Shown here: piece by piece, positions 24,933 through 36,100 of the stretch
Numbering within the stretch: position 1 is the first letter of the stretch
How the letters are laid out: every line of letters starts with the position of its first letter
NCBI GenBank assembly: GCA_903918755.1
Contig: CAIXFN010000024.1
Location: 1-64,000 of the forward strand
DNA from: an uncultured Pedosphaera sp.
Lineage (GTDB): Bacteria; Verrucomicrobiota; Verrucomicrobiia; Limisphaerales; Pedosphaeraceae
Reading direction: 5' to 3'
DNA length: 64,000 bases
Made by a program: the position numbers and the translations under genes
Notes under the pieces: model-generated
The model's database searches: none
Told to the model about the DNA's origin: nothing
What the model saw: only the letters and a program-made list of their open reading frames with translations

Positions 24933-27900
24933 ATGATTATGAAACCTCTCCCGGTCCGCTTCCTTCTCCTCCTGCTCACGGTCTTGCTGGGTTTGCCCGG
25001 CCGAGGAGCGAACCCGCCGCCCGGCGTGCCCAATGTCAGTTTGCGCGATTTTCAACTCACGGGCGATCTGGGCAACGGCCGGGCGGAGTTTACGCTCACG
25101 GCCGTTGCGCATGTGGAAGACCGCGCCGGTGGCGCGCTGGAATTGCTCGCCGGCACCGTGGCACTGACGGAGTTGGGCGAGCACCCGCGCTGGCAATTAC
25201 GCGCGGACACCAATCGCTTTGTCGCGGAGTTTGAGCGGAACGGCGATTACCCCATCCGCCTGAAATTCCGGGCGGCCATCGTGCGCCAGGATCGTTGGAA
25301 CGCGGTGGCATTCCGGGTGGCGTCGACGGCGGTGCAACCCGTCCTGCTCCACGGCCTGGCGGCGGACACCCAGTTTCAGTTTGCCGGCGCCGCGCGGCCC
25401 GAGCGCAAGGGCCCGGATTTCGTGAGCTTTCTGCCCGCGGATGGGTCCGTGGCGCTTTCCTGGACCGAGGCGCGTCCGGAAGCGGAGGGTAAACTATTTT
25501 ACGCGGCGGAAATGTGGTCGCAGATCAGCCTGGGGCCGGGACTGATGCGTCAGGTGGCGCTGTTGGATTTCAAAGTGATGCAGGGGGAACTCAGCCGCGT
25601 GACTCTGCTCCTGCACGGGGCGGGGGAAGTCACCCGCGTGCAGGGGGAGCAGGTGCTGGCGTGGCAGGTGGAACCCATCGCGAATTCTACCGACCGACGG
25701 TTGGTGGTGCAAATGAACCAGGCCCAGAAGGATACTTTTACCCTGCTGGTGCAGACCCAGACTCCCCTGGGCGCCTTCCCGCAAGTGGCGGACAGCGTGC
25801 AAGTGCGCCCGGAGTCGGCCACCCGGTTCGCCGGTTATATCCGAATCGTGAATGAAGGGGCGGTTCGTTTGGAAGTGGTCCAGGCGTCAGGGCTATCGCA
25901 AATCTCGCCGGACCAATTCCCCGAGACCGATGCCACGCGGGCCAACCTGCGGGCGGGGGGAACGCAGCGCTTTGCCTACCGGTTTTCGGGCGGCGATTTC
26001 GGCCTGCGCATCCAGGCGGACCAAATCCTGCCGGAACTCGCGGTGTCCGAGGTCCTGGCTTATCACCTCGCTGAAAGCGAACTGGCGATTGATGCCGAGG
26101 TTGAATTGGACATCCGCGAGGCCCCGTTGCGCGAATTGCTGTTGCGCGTTCCCAAAGGCTATGTCTTGGCGCGCCTCACCGCTTCCGGGCTCAGCGATTA
26201 TTTTCTGCGCGAACCCGCCGAGCAACCCGATGCCGAGTTGCGACTGGTGTATGGCCAACCCGTCACCGGCCGGCAGGTCATCCAGTTGCGGCTCGAACAC
26301 AATCAACCCCTCGGGGCGACCAACTGGGTCCTGGCGCGTCTGGAAGTGCCCAAGGCCAAATCGGTTCGCGGCAATCTGGCGATCTCCTCGGATCCAGGCT
26401 TCCGGCTCACGCCGGAGCGCACCGTCTCCCTTACAGAAATCGCCACTGCCTTCTTCCCGCGTAAAGTCGCCGGGATCCAATCCGCCTTCCGGCTCGCCGA
26501 ACCGGCCTGGGAAGCAACCCTGCGCGTCGAGCGCCTGCCCAAGACCGTCCAGGCGGATGCCTTTCACCTGTTCTCCATCGGCGAAGGCATTGCCTACGGT
26601 AGTAGTGTTATTAATTACGTGATTTCCGGGGCTCCGGTTTCGGCCCTGCGCGTGGAATTATCCGAGGAATATTTCAACGTGGAATTCACCGGGAAGGATA
26701 TCCGCAACTGGCAGAAGACGGACGGTGGGTTCCTGGTGCAACTGCACACGCCGGTGGCCGGGCCGTATACACTGCTGGCCACATATGAGCGTCCGTTCAA
26801 ATCGCAGGGGGAAACCCTCACGTTTACCGGGGCGCGTCCTCTGGATGCCCAGGCTGAGCAGGGTCATACGCTGGTAATCAGCGCGTATCAATTCCAGGTC
26901 AAACCGGTGGAAATCTCCCCCGGATTGCTGCCGTTGGAAACCGGCGAAGTGCCGCCGGAATACCGGCTGTTTTTCGATGCCCCCATTCTGGCCGCCTACC
27001 ATTACACTTCGCGTCCCTTCAATTTGAAGCTCGCCCTGAGCCCGCTCCAGCAGGGGGATTCGCTGAGTCAGGTCGTGGACCGGGCGACCCTGTCCACCCG
27101 AATTTCGAAGGAAGGTCAGGTCCTGACCGACGTCCGCTACTTCGTGAAAAATCGGGGCAACCCCCATTTCCGTCTCACCCTGCCGCCCGGGGCCGAGTTA
27201 TGGTCGGCGACGGTGAATGGCGCCTCGGTGGTGCCGGTGCTCGATGGCGCGGCCAATTTAATCCCGTTACCCCAACGCGCCGATCCCAACGCGGTGCTGC
27301 AACTGGACCTCAAGGTCGCCGCCAAATCCGCCAACGCCGGTTTGGTCGCCATTACGGCGCCCATTGTGGGCGCTCCAGTTATGTTGGAAGAATGGCGGCT
27401 CGCGCCGGACGAAGGACAAAGGCTGGAATTTCGCGGCGGCACGCTCACGCCGTTGGGCCGCCGGCCGGACGTCTCCGGTTTCGCCGCCTTGACCCGGCTG
27501 GTTCACGGACCGGAAGCCGGCCGGGCGGGGACGCTGCTGGCGGCCGGGTTCGCCTTGCTGCTGATCGCCACCGGGGTGTGGTGGGGGACGGCGCGACCGG
27601 GTGTTTACAAATACAGTGCCCGCTTCTTTTGTGGCGGATTGCTGGGTCTGGTGGCCTTCGGCCTGGCCCTCTGGATTCTGGCCGGGCTGTCCAGCCTCGC
27701 GGTCGTCGGTCCGGAAGCGCTGTCCGCGGCCATTCCACCGCGCGAAATCACCCTGCTCGCGCCCGTGCAGCAGGCCGGGGCGGTGTTGAGCGTCGAGGTG
27801 CGCAATGTCAGTGAAAAAACCTCCCCGCAACCCGGGGCCGGCCTGGTTTGGCCGCTGGCCGCTGCCCTGGCCGGGGGAATCGTGCTCGCCCTTCTCCTCC

Positions 27901-30900
27901 GCCGGCTCCTGCCCGTTTACGCCTGGCTCGTGCTGGCCTGGTTGGCGTTGCGCTGGACCGATGGGGCGGGGCTGTTCTTCCTGGTCTTCGCCGCCTTCTT
28001 ACTGATCCATTTATTGATCCCCGCCGTCCGGCAACTTTGGCGCCAACCCGTTCGTCCGCGTGCCACTCCACCTCCCGCTGCCCCCCCGGCGCCAACTGGC
28101 ACCCCCGCGGTGGCCGCGGCGGTTCTGCTTGCCGCTTTGGTCGGTTTGGCTGGCGGCGGGCCGCTTCTGGCGTCGGAGCCCCCTCCGGCCAAAGCTGTCA
28201 AAGTGGTTCCTGCGCCGGTTCCCCTGGCCGAATGGATCTCCCAGGAAATCCGGGTGGAAGATAAATTCGCCTTCGCCACTGCCAAAATCCGCTGGCAGGC
28301 CGTCAAGGACCAGCGCTTGCATTTGCTGACCGGTTCCGCCGTGCTCACGCATGTGGACTATCCCACCCGGGCGCTGCGACTGTTGCCCGCGCTACCGGGC
28401 AATGTCCCGGGTGAGGAATTGCTCGCCGAATCCTCCGGCAAGTATGAAATCACCTTGCAGTATCAAATGGCCGTGACCAAACGGGGGGATGAATCGGGCT
28501 TCTCCCTGCCCACTGTTTATGGCCTGATCAATGAACTGAAGCTCACGCTGGTGAATTTGGAGGTGGAAGTGCAATCACCCCAGGCAGTCTCCAGCCAGGG
28601 CCAGATCACGGGTAGCAATACCGTGGCCACTCTGGTTCTGGCCCCGCAGCCGGATGCCTGGATCGGTTGGAAACCCCGGCGCCGGGATGTGCAGCGCGAG
28701 AAGTCAGTTTTCTATGCGGAGTTTCAACAGCTCTACGTTCCTTCGGCGGGTGTGATCGAGGGCGCGCATTGGGTGTCCATCCGGCCGGCGCAGGGCGAGT
28801 TGACCGAACTGATCTTCGACATTCCCGCCGGGGCCACCATCACCGATGTGCTCGAAGCCCCCGGGGCCAACGCCCAGTCCGGTCCCCAACGCTCCGCGGG
28901 TGCCTTGATCTCGCTTTGGCGCTTTGATCCGGACTCCCGCAAATTACGGGTCAGCCTGAAACCCGCCCAATCGCGCCCCTTCGCCCTGCTCATCCGTTCG
29001 CAGGTTCCCACCGGACCGCTTCCGATCAGCCAATCAGTCGGCCTGGTGGCCGTGGAGGGTGCGGCCGGGCAAATCGCGCTGCTCGGGATCGCGACCGGGG
29101 GTGAAGTCCAGTTGGACTCGGTCACGGGGGCGGAATTCTCCCCCGTCAATCTGGAGGACTTTCCCACCACCGTGCCGCAGGCGTTGGCCGCCCGGCTTCC
29201 CGGTTTGACGGTTCGCCGCGCCTTCCGTTCCGCGGATGCCCGCGGATCAGTGACCATCAAGGCTTCCGCCGTGGAGCCGGATGTGCGCGTGGAAACCCAG
29301 GACACCTTATCCCTCAGCGAAGATCGCACGGTGCTGGCCGCCAATTTTACGGCGGAAATTACCCGCGCGGGTATCTTCAGTCTGAGTTTCTTCCTGCCCG
29401 CCGGGTTCGATGTGGAATCGGTCAGTGGGGCGGCGCTGAGTCATTGGACGGAATTGAAGGCGCCCGCGGGTCGTCTCATTACGCTGCATCTCAAAGGCAA
29501 AACCGAAGGGCAGCAGCAATTCGCCCTGAGCCTCGCCGGTCCCGGGGTCAAGGCGACCAATGGTTGGGCCGCGCCGCAATTGGTGCTCCGCGAAGCCAGT
29601 AAACAAAGGGGCACGCTGGTCATCGTTCCCGAGCAGGGCATGCGGTTGCAAGTGGCGAACCGGGAGGGAATCACGCAGTTGGACCCGCAGAAATCCGGCA
29701 TCCGCCAAAAAGGCGTCCTGGCCTTTCGAATTCTGCAAACTCCCTGGAATCTTACGCTGGACCTCGAACAGGTGGAGCCCTGGATCCAGGTGACGGGCCT
29801 CCAGCATGTCACCGTCAACGAGGCGCAAATCAAGGTTGTGGCCAACCTGCAATACCAGATTGAAAACACCGGCCTAAAATCCTTGCGCGTCCTGCTCCCG
29901 ACCAACGCCGCGAGTGTGCACTTCCAGGGCGATCAGGTCGGCGACTTTCTCCCCGTCCCCAACCTGGTGACGAATGGCCTGCAAGGTTGGGAAATCAAAT
30001 TGCATCGCCGGTTCATTGGGGCCTACCTCCTGCAGGTCAGTTACCAAACCGTGATGGCCGAACGCGCCACCGATGCGGTCCTGCGCGGGGTGCAGGCTTT
30101 GGACGTGAATCTGCAGCGCGGTTTTGTGACGATTCAGGCGGCGGGTCGGTTGCAAGTAAGCGCCGATTCCGCGCCGAATACGCTGCAACCGACGGAGTGG
30201 CAGAGCATTCCCCGCGCCTTGCAACAGGATTTGCCCGCCGCCGCCGCCAATCTGGCCTACCGGTTGGTGGAACCCGCCTTCGCGCTGACGCTGAAACTGG
30301 ATCGCCATGAAGCCGCCAAATTGCTCCCCGCCCACGTGGAAAACATCTCCCTGAGTTCGGTGATTTCGGACGATGGGGTGATGCTGACCCAGGTCCGGGT
30401 GGAACTCCTGCCGGGCGACAAACGCCTGCTCGAACTGACCCTGCCCAAGGACGCCAAGTTCTGGTTTGCGTTTGTGAACCAAAACGGCGTCTGGCCCTGG
30501 CGATCGGGGGACCGGATCCTAATCCCCCTGGAGCAGCAATCACGCGGGGGCAAATCCCTACCCGTGGAAATTTTTTACACCTGCCAGATTGGCCGGGCCG
30601 GACGGGGCGCCCTCGCGCTGGAATTGGTGGCTCCGAAATTCGATCTGCCCCTGGAGAACATCACCTGGAAAGTCCACTTGAATGATCAGTGGCAGGTGAA
30701 GGATTGGCGCGGCTCGTTCCAACTCCAGGAAAACCGGTTGCTGCCGGTGAGTGCCGCCGCGGACGCCAAGGTGTACCTGGAAGAGCAGGCCAACACCCAG
30801 CGGGCCAAGACGCAGGAAGCCGAGCAAATGCTTTCCATGGGTAATTCCCTGCTCGAACGAGGGGACCCGCAACAGGCCCGCCGCGCGTTTCAGGCCGCCT

Positions 30901-31397
30901 ATGGCCTCAGCCAAGGAGACGACGCCTTCAACGAGGATGCCCGGGTGCAGTTGAACAATTTGAAACTGCAGCAGGCCCTCGTGGGACTGAATGTGCGCCA
31001 GGCCGCCAACGGGGGCGATCCCGCCTCCCTGGGCGCGCGCTTCCACGATTTGCGCGGGCGCAAGGATGTGGCCTATACCCAACAGGATGCCAAGGAGATC
31101 ATCAACCGCAACACCGCGGACGAAAACAGCGCCTTCATGAAGTTGGCGGCCCGGCTCATTCAGCAGCAGGATGCCGCCGTGAGCAGCCCTGCCGCCATTC
31201 GTGCCAGCCTGCCTGAACAGGGACGCGTGCTCACCTTCCGGCGCGCCGTCGCTGTCGATTCCTGGGCGGACTTAAAGATCGGAATCGACACGCGCGCGAT
31301 CAAAACCACTTCGTGGATGGCCCGCGCCCTCATCCTCGGAGCGACACTCATCGCTCTGACCACCCTGGCGCTGCTGGGCCGAATGTTCCGCCACTAG
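24933..31397 (+). CDS. Very large duplicated membrane protein of unknown function
   Basis: This protein is about 2154 aa. ATG 24933 or 24939 ('MKPLPVRFLLLLLTVLLGL') is chosen because a signal peptide follows at once; the open frame extends further into the preceding gene. Two long beta-rich halves (residues ~30-800 and ~1080-1885) are separated by a block of about five hydrophobic helices (~865-1080). A helical TPR-like stretch (~1960-2080) and one last membrane helix (~2125-2150) end the protein. The halves align recognisably, e.g. 'FYAAEMWSQISLGPGLM' with 'FYAEFQQLYVPSAGVIE', and 'LTLPPGAELWSATVNG' with 'LTLPKDAKFWFAFVNQNG'. No enzyme motif was found. It begins 25 nt after the small secreted gene in the ECF/VWA operon and is probably an envelope scaffold or the sensor's partner. 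Confidence 0.85.
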   Translation: MIMKPLPVRFLLLLLTVLLGLPGRGANPPPGVPNVSLRDFQLTGDLGNGRAEFTLTAVAHVEDRAGGALELLAGTVALTELGEHPRWQLRADTNRFVAEFERNGDYPIRLKFRAAIVRQDRWNAVAFRVASTAVQPVLLHGLAADTQFQFAGAARPERKGPDFVSFLPADGSVALSWTEARPEAEGKLFYAAEMWSQISLGPGLMRQVALLDFKVMQGELSRVTLLLHGAGEVTRVQGEQVLAWQVEPIANSTDRRLVVQMNQAQKDTFTLLVQTQTPLGAFPQVADSVQVRPESATRFAGYIRIVNEGAVRLEVVQASGLSQISPDQFPETDATRANLRAGGTQRFAYRFSGGDFGLRIQADQILPELAVSEVLAYHLAESELAIDAEVELDIREAPLRELLLRVPKGYVLARLTASGLSDYFLREPAEQPDAELRLVYGQPVTGRQVIQLRLEHNQPLGATNWVLARLEVPKAKSVRGNLAISSDPGFRLTPERTVSLTEIATAFFPRKVAGIQSAFRLAEPAWEATLRVERLPKTVQADAFHLFSIGEGIAYGSSVINYVISGAPVSALRVELSEEYFNVEFTGKDIRNWQKTDGGFLVQLHTPVAGPYTLLATYERPFKSQGETLTFTGARPLDAQAEQGHTLVISAYQFQVKPVEISPGLLPLETGEVPPEYRLFFDAPILAAYHYTSRPFNLKLALSPLQQGDSLSQVVDRATLSTRISKEGQVLTDVRYFVKNRGNPHFRLTLPPGAELWSATVNGASVVPVLDGAANLIPLPQRADPNAVLQLDLKVAAKSANAGLVAITAPIVGAPVMLEEWRLAPDEGQRLEFRGGTLTPLGRRPDVSGFAALTRLVHGPEAGRAGTLLAAGFALLLIATGVWWGTARPGVYKYSARFFCGGLLGLVAFGLALWILAGLSSLAVVGPEALSAAIPPREITLLAPVQQAGAVLSVEVRNVSEKTSPQPGAGLVWPLAAALAGGIVLALLLRRLLPVYAWLVLAWLALRWTDGAGLFFLVFAAFLLIHLLIPAVRQLWRQPVRPRATPPPAAPPAPTGTPAVAAAVLLAALVGLAGGGPLLASEPPPAKAVKVVPAPVPLAEWISQEIRVEDKFAFATAKIRWQAVKDQRLHLLTGSAVLTHVDYPTRALRLLPALPGNVPGEELLAESSGKYEITLQYQMAVTKRGDESGFSLPTVYGLINELKLTLVNLEVEVQSPQAVSSQGQITGSNTVATLVLAPQPDAWIGWKPRRRDVQREKSVFYAEFQQLYVPSAGVIEGAHWVSIRPAQGELTELIFDIPAGATITDVLEAPGANAQSGPQRSAGALISLWRFDPDSRKLRVSLKPAQSRPFALLIRSQVPTGPLPISQSVGLVAVEGAAGQIALLGIATGGEVQLDSVTGAEFSPVNLEDFPTTVPQALAARLPGLTVRRAFRSADARGSVTIKASAVEPDVRVETQDTLSLSEDRTVLAANFTAEITRAGIFSLSFFLPAGFDVESVSGAALSHWTELKAPAGRLITLHLKGKTEGQQQFALSLAGPGVKATNGWAAPQLVLREASKQRGTLVIVPEQGMRLQVANREGITQLDPQKSGIRQKGVLAFRILQTPWNLTLDLEQVEPWIQVTGLQHVTVNEAQIKVVANLQYQIENTGLKSLRVLLPTNAASVHFQGDQVGDFLPVPNLVTNGLQGWEIKLHRRFIGAYLLQVSYQTVMAERATDAVLRGVQALDVNLQRGFVTIQAAGRLQVSADSAPNTLQPTEWQSIPRALQQDLPAAAANLAYRLVEPAFALTLKLDRHEAAKLLPAHVENISLSSVISDDGVMLTQVRVELLPGDKRLLELTLPKDAKFWFAFVNQNGVWPWRSGDRILIPLEQQSRGGKSLPVEIFYTCQIGRAGRGALALELVAPKFDLPLENITWKVHLNDQWQVKDWRGSFQLQENRLLPVSAAADAKVYLEEQANTQRAKTQEAEQMLSMGNSLLERGDPQQARRAFQAAYGLSQGDDAFNEDARVQLNNLKLQQALVGLNVRQAANGGDPASLGARFHDLRGRKDVAYTQQDAKEIINRNTADENSAFMKLAARLIQQQDAAVSSPAAIRASLPEQGRVLTFRRAVAVDSWADLKIGIDTRAIKTTSWMARALILGATLIALTTLALLGRMFRH

Positions 31398-31531
31398 GTC
31401 TTCGGGGAGCGGGTGGCCATGTGTTGTCTGGGGAACCGCCGCCCGCTACCCCTTCAGTCCGTGACCCTGGAGCAGCGACGTCTTGCGGAGTTGCTCGATT
31501 ATTTTTTCCGCTTCGGATAGGCTGGATCCTT

Positions 31532-33130
31532 ATGAAGCGATGCAATTTCATGCCGAACGTGTTGGGTGGCCTGCTGGTGGCCGCGAGTGTCTTCACCGGC
31601 CGGCCCGCGCTGGCCGCTGATTCCACGGTCGGCTACACGAACCCGGTCATTCCCGGGGATCATCCTGATCCTTCGATCATCCGGGTGGGCAAGGACTATT
31701 GGGCCACGGCCACTTCCTCGGAATGGGGTCCGGAATTTCCCCTGTTGCATTCCACCGACCTGGTGAACTGGGAACAAACCGGGGCCGTCTTTCCGCATCG
31801 GCCCTTCTGGGCGGTGGGAAATTTTTGGGCGCCGGAAATCACCCGCTTCCAGGAACGCTTCCATGTTTATTATGTCGGCCGCGCCAAAAACGGGCCCTTA
31901 TCAGTTGCCGTGGCCGTGGCCGACCAGCCCGGTGGCCCTTACGTGGACCATGGTCCGTTGGTCTCGCAGCCCGCCGGCTCGATCGACCCCGTGGTCTGCC
32001 TGGATGAAAAGGACGAGCCCTACCTGATCTGGAAAGAGGACGGCAACAGTGTCAAGAAGCCCACGCCGCTTTGGGCGCAGCCGTTGGATGAAACCGGCAC
32101 CAAATTGATCGGCGAGCGGAAGGAACTTTTCCACAATGACACGGATTGGGAAGGCGCGGTGGTTGAGGGACCCTTTGTTCTGCGGCACGGTGACTGGTTT
32201 TATCTTTTTTATTCCGGCGCCGGCTGCTGCGGGGCCGGCTGCAATTACGCCCTGGGTGTTGCCCGCTCCCACGCCTTGCTTGGACCTTGGGAGAAGAACC
32301 CGGCCAATCCCATCCTGAAGGCCAACGACCACTGGAAATGCCCCGGCCATGGCAGCATTGTCACCGATGAATCCGGCCGCTTCTGGTTATTGTATCATGC
32401 CTACGCCGCGCAAGGCGGCTTGTTCACCGGGCGCGAGGCGCTGCTGGATGAGGTCAAATTTGGTGCCAACGGCTGGCCGACCATCGATGCGGACCAGGGA
32501 CCCAGTTCGGGCGGCAGCGCGCCACTGGGCGTCCCGCAGAAGCCCGCCCACTCCGGATTTCGCGATGAATTCAAGTCCACGCAAATGCTCCCCGGCTGGG
32601 AATGGCCCCAGAACAATGAGCCGACTTTCCGCCTGGGGGGTGGCAAGTTGGTGCTCGTGGGTCAGACGGGACATCCGGCGGGCAACTTCGCCGCCGTCCT
32701 GGCCCGGGCCACCCTAGCCGCGGATTACCTCGCTACGACCGTCGTTGCTGCGGAAGCCCTTGGCCCGGGCGTCACGGCCGGCCTGTCCGCTTTTGGTGAC
32801 AGCCAGAATGCCCTGGGTCTTTCCACCGGCGGTGGCAAACTGACCCTCTGGCGTCGGGATCATGGCCGGCGTACCGAATTGGCCCAGCTCGAGGCACCGG
32901 CCAGTGCCCGGCTTTTCCTCCGCCTGACAACAACGGAAGGCTACAAATTCAAATTTGCCGCGAGCCCGGATGGCCAGCATTGGACCTCCGTGGGCGATGA
33001 CGTTTTAGGCAAGGACCTGCCTCCGTGGGATCGCAGCCTGCGCGTCGCCCTGGTCGTGGAGGGCAAAGACCAGGCGGAAGCGCGATTTGATTCCTTCGAA
33101 TTCACGCCCGCCCCGAAACCCGTCCACTGA
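31532..33130 (+). CDS. Glycoside hydrolase family 43 enzyme with C-terminal beta-sandwich
   Basis: This protein is 532 aa from ATG 31532; the frame runs further upstream, but the signal peptide ('VLGGLLVAASVFTGRPALA') fixes the start. The five-bladed propeller begins with 'NPVIPGDHPDPSIIRVGKDYW', containing the general-base Asp of GH43. 'WEGAVVEGPFVLRHGDWFYLFYS' matches the blade with the catalytic Glu. From ~residue 345 ('FRDEFKSTQMLPGWEW') a GH43_C2-type concanavalin-like domain follows. It likely removes arabinose or xylose side chains from plant polysaccharides outside the cytoplasm. Monocistronic; convergent with the UnbV protein gene. Confidence 0.92.
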   Translation: MKRCNFMPNVLGGLLVAASVFTGRPALAADSTVGYTNPVIPGDHPDPSIIRVGKDYWATATSSEWGPEFPLLHSTDLVNWEQTGAVFPHRPFWAVGNFWAPEITRFQERFHVYYVGRAKNGPLSVAVAVADQPGGPYVDHGPLVSQPAGSIDPVVCLDEKDEPYLIWKEDGNSVKKPTPLWAQPLDETGTKLIGERKELFHNDTDWEGAVVEGPFVLRHGDWFYLFYSGAGCCGAGCNYALGVARSHALLGPWEKNPANPILKANDHWKCPGHGSIVTDESGRFWLLYHAYAAQGGLFTGREALLDEVKFGANGWPTIDADQGPSSGGSAPLGVPQKPAHSGFRDEFKSTQMLPGWEWPQNNEPTFRLGGGKLVLVGQTGHPAGNFAAVLARATLAADYLATTVVAAEALGPGVTAGLSAFGDSQNALGLSTGGGKLTLWRRDHGRRTELAQLEAPASARLFLRLTTTEGYKFKFAASPDGQHWTSVGDDVLGKDLPPWDRSLRVALVVEGKDQAEARFDSFEFTPAPKPVH

Positions 33131-33163
33131 CTCCGCCCCTGGCATGGTTACTTTTTCCCTCGG

Positions 33164-36100
33164 TCACTTCGGCCCCAACGCGGAAAAACTTAAAACCACC
33201 TCTTTCATCCCGGGTGCCATTTGCCCATGCGTCACCTGACCGCCCGGCCATCGCACGGTGATCTCCACGGAATTCGTTGGCGCGGGAAACACCAGCACGG
33301 CGGCATCCTGCGACCAATAACCCGAACCCGCGTGGATCTCCTTCGTGGCCGGGCAATGCGAACAACGAACCTGCGCCCCCACTCCGGTGGGGTTGCCCGG
33401 CGGTCCCTGGAGGCGCACTCGCACTCCGGGCGCGCCCCCGGTATTGCGGAACAATTTCACCGGGCCGCCATTTTGGCTCACGCACAAATCCACCCGGCCA
33501 TCATGATCGAAGTCCGCCACGGCCGCGCCGCGCTGTTCACCATAGACGCGGATGCCGCTTTCGCCAGCGGACCAGGGGCGGAACCCGCCGTGGCCGTCGC
33601 CCCGCAGCCAAAGTCCGCGGCCCGCATCGTCCCGGCTGGTTTCAGATTCGGTGGCAAAGAAATTCTGGCTGAGAAAAATGTCGTCGTTCCCGTCATTGTC
33701 GATGTCCGCCACACAAGCCGCAAACGCCGGGCTGAGTTGCGCTTCCACCGGCAACGTGTGCGCGGCAAAATGATCCCCCTGGTTGAGGAACACGGTGGTT
33801 TCGAGCCAGTTGGCCGTGAGTTCATGCGCCGCGGCCGCGCGCTCCCCCAGGATTTCCGGAATACTCGCTGCGCCAAATTTGCGAAAAGAATCGTAGCGCG
33901 CGCTGAGAAACGGCAGCGCGGCACCCATCCGGCCCAGGTGTTGCCAGGGCACGATTTTCGCCAGGGTTGGGTCGTAATACGCCTCCAGCAAATCCACGCC
34001 GCCCAATCCGCTAAAATCACCATAGTAGAGCCGCAACGGTTGTTCCCGGAAGCCTTGATATTTCGTGTTGCGACCCCAGTTGGATGCCACCAGGTCCAAC
34101 TTTCCGTCCCCATTGAAATCCCCGACCGCGACGCCGTTCCACCATCCCCGGTATTTGTCCAAGCCCAATTCGGCGGTGATTTCCCGCCACGTGCGCCGGT
34201 CCTGGTAGCGGAAAACCCGGAGCGGCCCCCATTCGCAGGCGAGGATTAATTCAGGATAGCCATCCCCATCGAGGTCGCACCAGACCGCGCCGCTCACCAA
34301 ACCCACTTGGTGTAACAGCGCACCGGCCCCTGCATCCTCCACCAGCCGGCCCCCACGATTGTGAAACAACCGTGAGCTGGCGGCCTCCGGATAACGTCCG
34401 CCGATCACTCTTCCGCCCACGAAAAGATCCAATTGGCCGTCCCCGTCATAATCGCCAACGGCGAGGGGGCCCGTACTGGAACTGGTTCCCGGGATGAGGT
34501 CGCGCATCGCCCCCGCCGCGGGGTCATACCAAGTCACCGCGCCGCCGTTCGTCCGGCCGTCCTCGTAATTGGCGGACCCGGCCAACAAGGCCGGTTCCCC
34601 AGCGGCCAACTGCGCCCCCAGGATGGTCGTCTGATCACGCGGGACGATCTGCTGCAAGAAATCTTGCGTAAACCGTTCAAATCCCCCTTTGCCATTGTTG
34701 TGGAAGGCTGCCAGGGTTCCCCCTTTGCCGGCACCAATGATCAGGTCCTCCCACCCATCGCCGTCCAGGTCAAACCACGCCAACCCGGGACCGAGCTGGC
34801 TGTATTTGCGCGGCAACAGCGGCTGGCGTTCAAAGTCGTCAAAATTCTCCTCATGATGGTTCGCCTTCAGCAAATCGCTCACGTCGGTAAATAATGGCGC
34901 GGGGGTGGCCGGGAGAACCGGCGGCGGTTGCTCCGCCCCCGCGGGCTCGATCAGCTCGACCAATTGATTCGGACGCACCCCTTCCAGCCGGCTAATTGTC
35001 CCACTGCGCCAGACCACCTCCACGGTCAGGGCGTTGGTCAGCGACCCCGCGGCGAACACCCGCATGGCATCATCGGACGAAAGGTACCGTCCCCCGCTTT
35101 GCATTTCCTGGGTCTGCCGGGGAACCGCGCCGCCGGTGACCGTGATACGCGCGCCGATGCCCCGCGTGTTGGGCGACTGTCCTTGCAACCGGACGGCCAC
35201 GCGCGGCGCGTTGCTCTCATTGCGATAAATCCCCGCCACCCCGTTCATATTGTTCACGATCACATCCAAATCCCCGTCCCCATCGAGATCGGCCAGCGCC
35301 ATTCCCTGCGTGACCCCGGGCGTGGCAAACCCCCAGGTGGCCCCGGTCTCCTCGAAGGTCAGATCGCCACGGTTGCGGAAAGCCAACTTGGGTTGCTCCA
35401 ACCGGGGAAAGCGCGCCCGCATCTGGAGCGCTTCCGAATCGCTTAATTTCTGGCTGCGCCGGGCAGCCTCCAATTGATTCGCCATGTCCACATCCTGGAC
35501 ATCCCGTTCAAATCCAGTGCTGATCAACAGGTCCTCATAGCCATCCAAATCCACATCCAGAAAAACCGGCGACCAGGACCAATCGGAGGCCGGGAGGCCG
35601 CTGAACCAGGCGATCTCCGAGTAGTCCCCATCGCCCCGGTTCAAAAACAAGGTGTTGCGGGGTACTTGAGGTCGGTTTTCGATCGCACCGACTGGTGTGA
35701 TTAGCGGCTGATGACCCCCGACCTGCACCTGGCGCAGCCGATGGTTGCGGCTGAGCATATCCGTTACAAAAATTTCATCGTGTCCATCCCGGTTCAGGTC
35801 CGCGAAGTCCACCCCCATGGAGAACCAGCTGGTCTTGCGGATCGCCGTGGGTCGGACCATTTGAAATTGACCCTTCCCCCGGTTGATCCAGATGCGATCG
35901 GGCGAAGCCAGATCACTGCAAACGTAAAGATCGGGAAGCCCATCCCCATTGAGATCCCGGAAAGCAGCCGTCAACGTCCAATCATACAGCGGCTCCCGCA
36001 GGGGCTGCCCGAGCTCATCCAGAAACGCGCCATTGGTGAAGGACACCGCCGCGAATTTACCCCCGCCCTCATTCCGGTACAAAACGTCGGCCTGGCCGTT

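Noticed and set aside
22970-25033. A 687-codon minus-strand frame across the VWA domain
   Set aside because: Antisense to the VWA domain and to the small secreted protein; Gly/His/Arg-rich without recognisable structure.
33350-33370. A CXXC motif in the UnbV protein as a haem site
   Set aside because: The motif is CSHC followed by Pro, not CXXCH.
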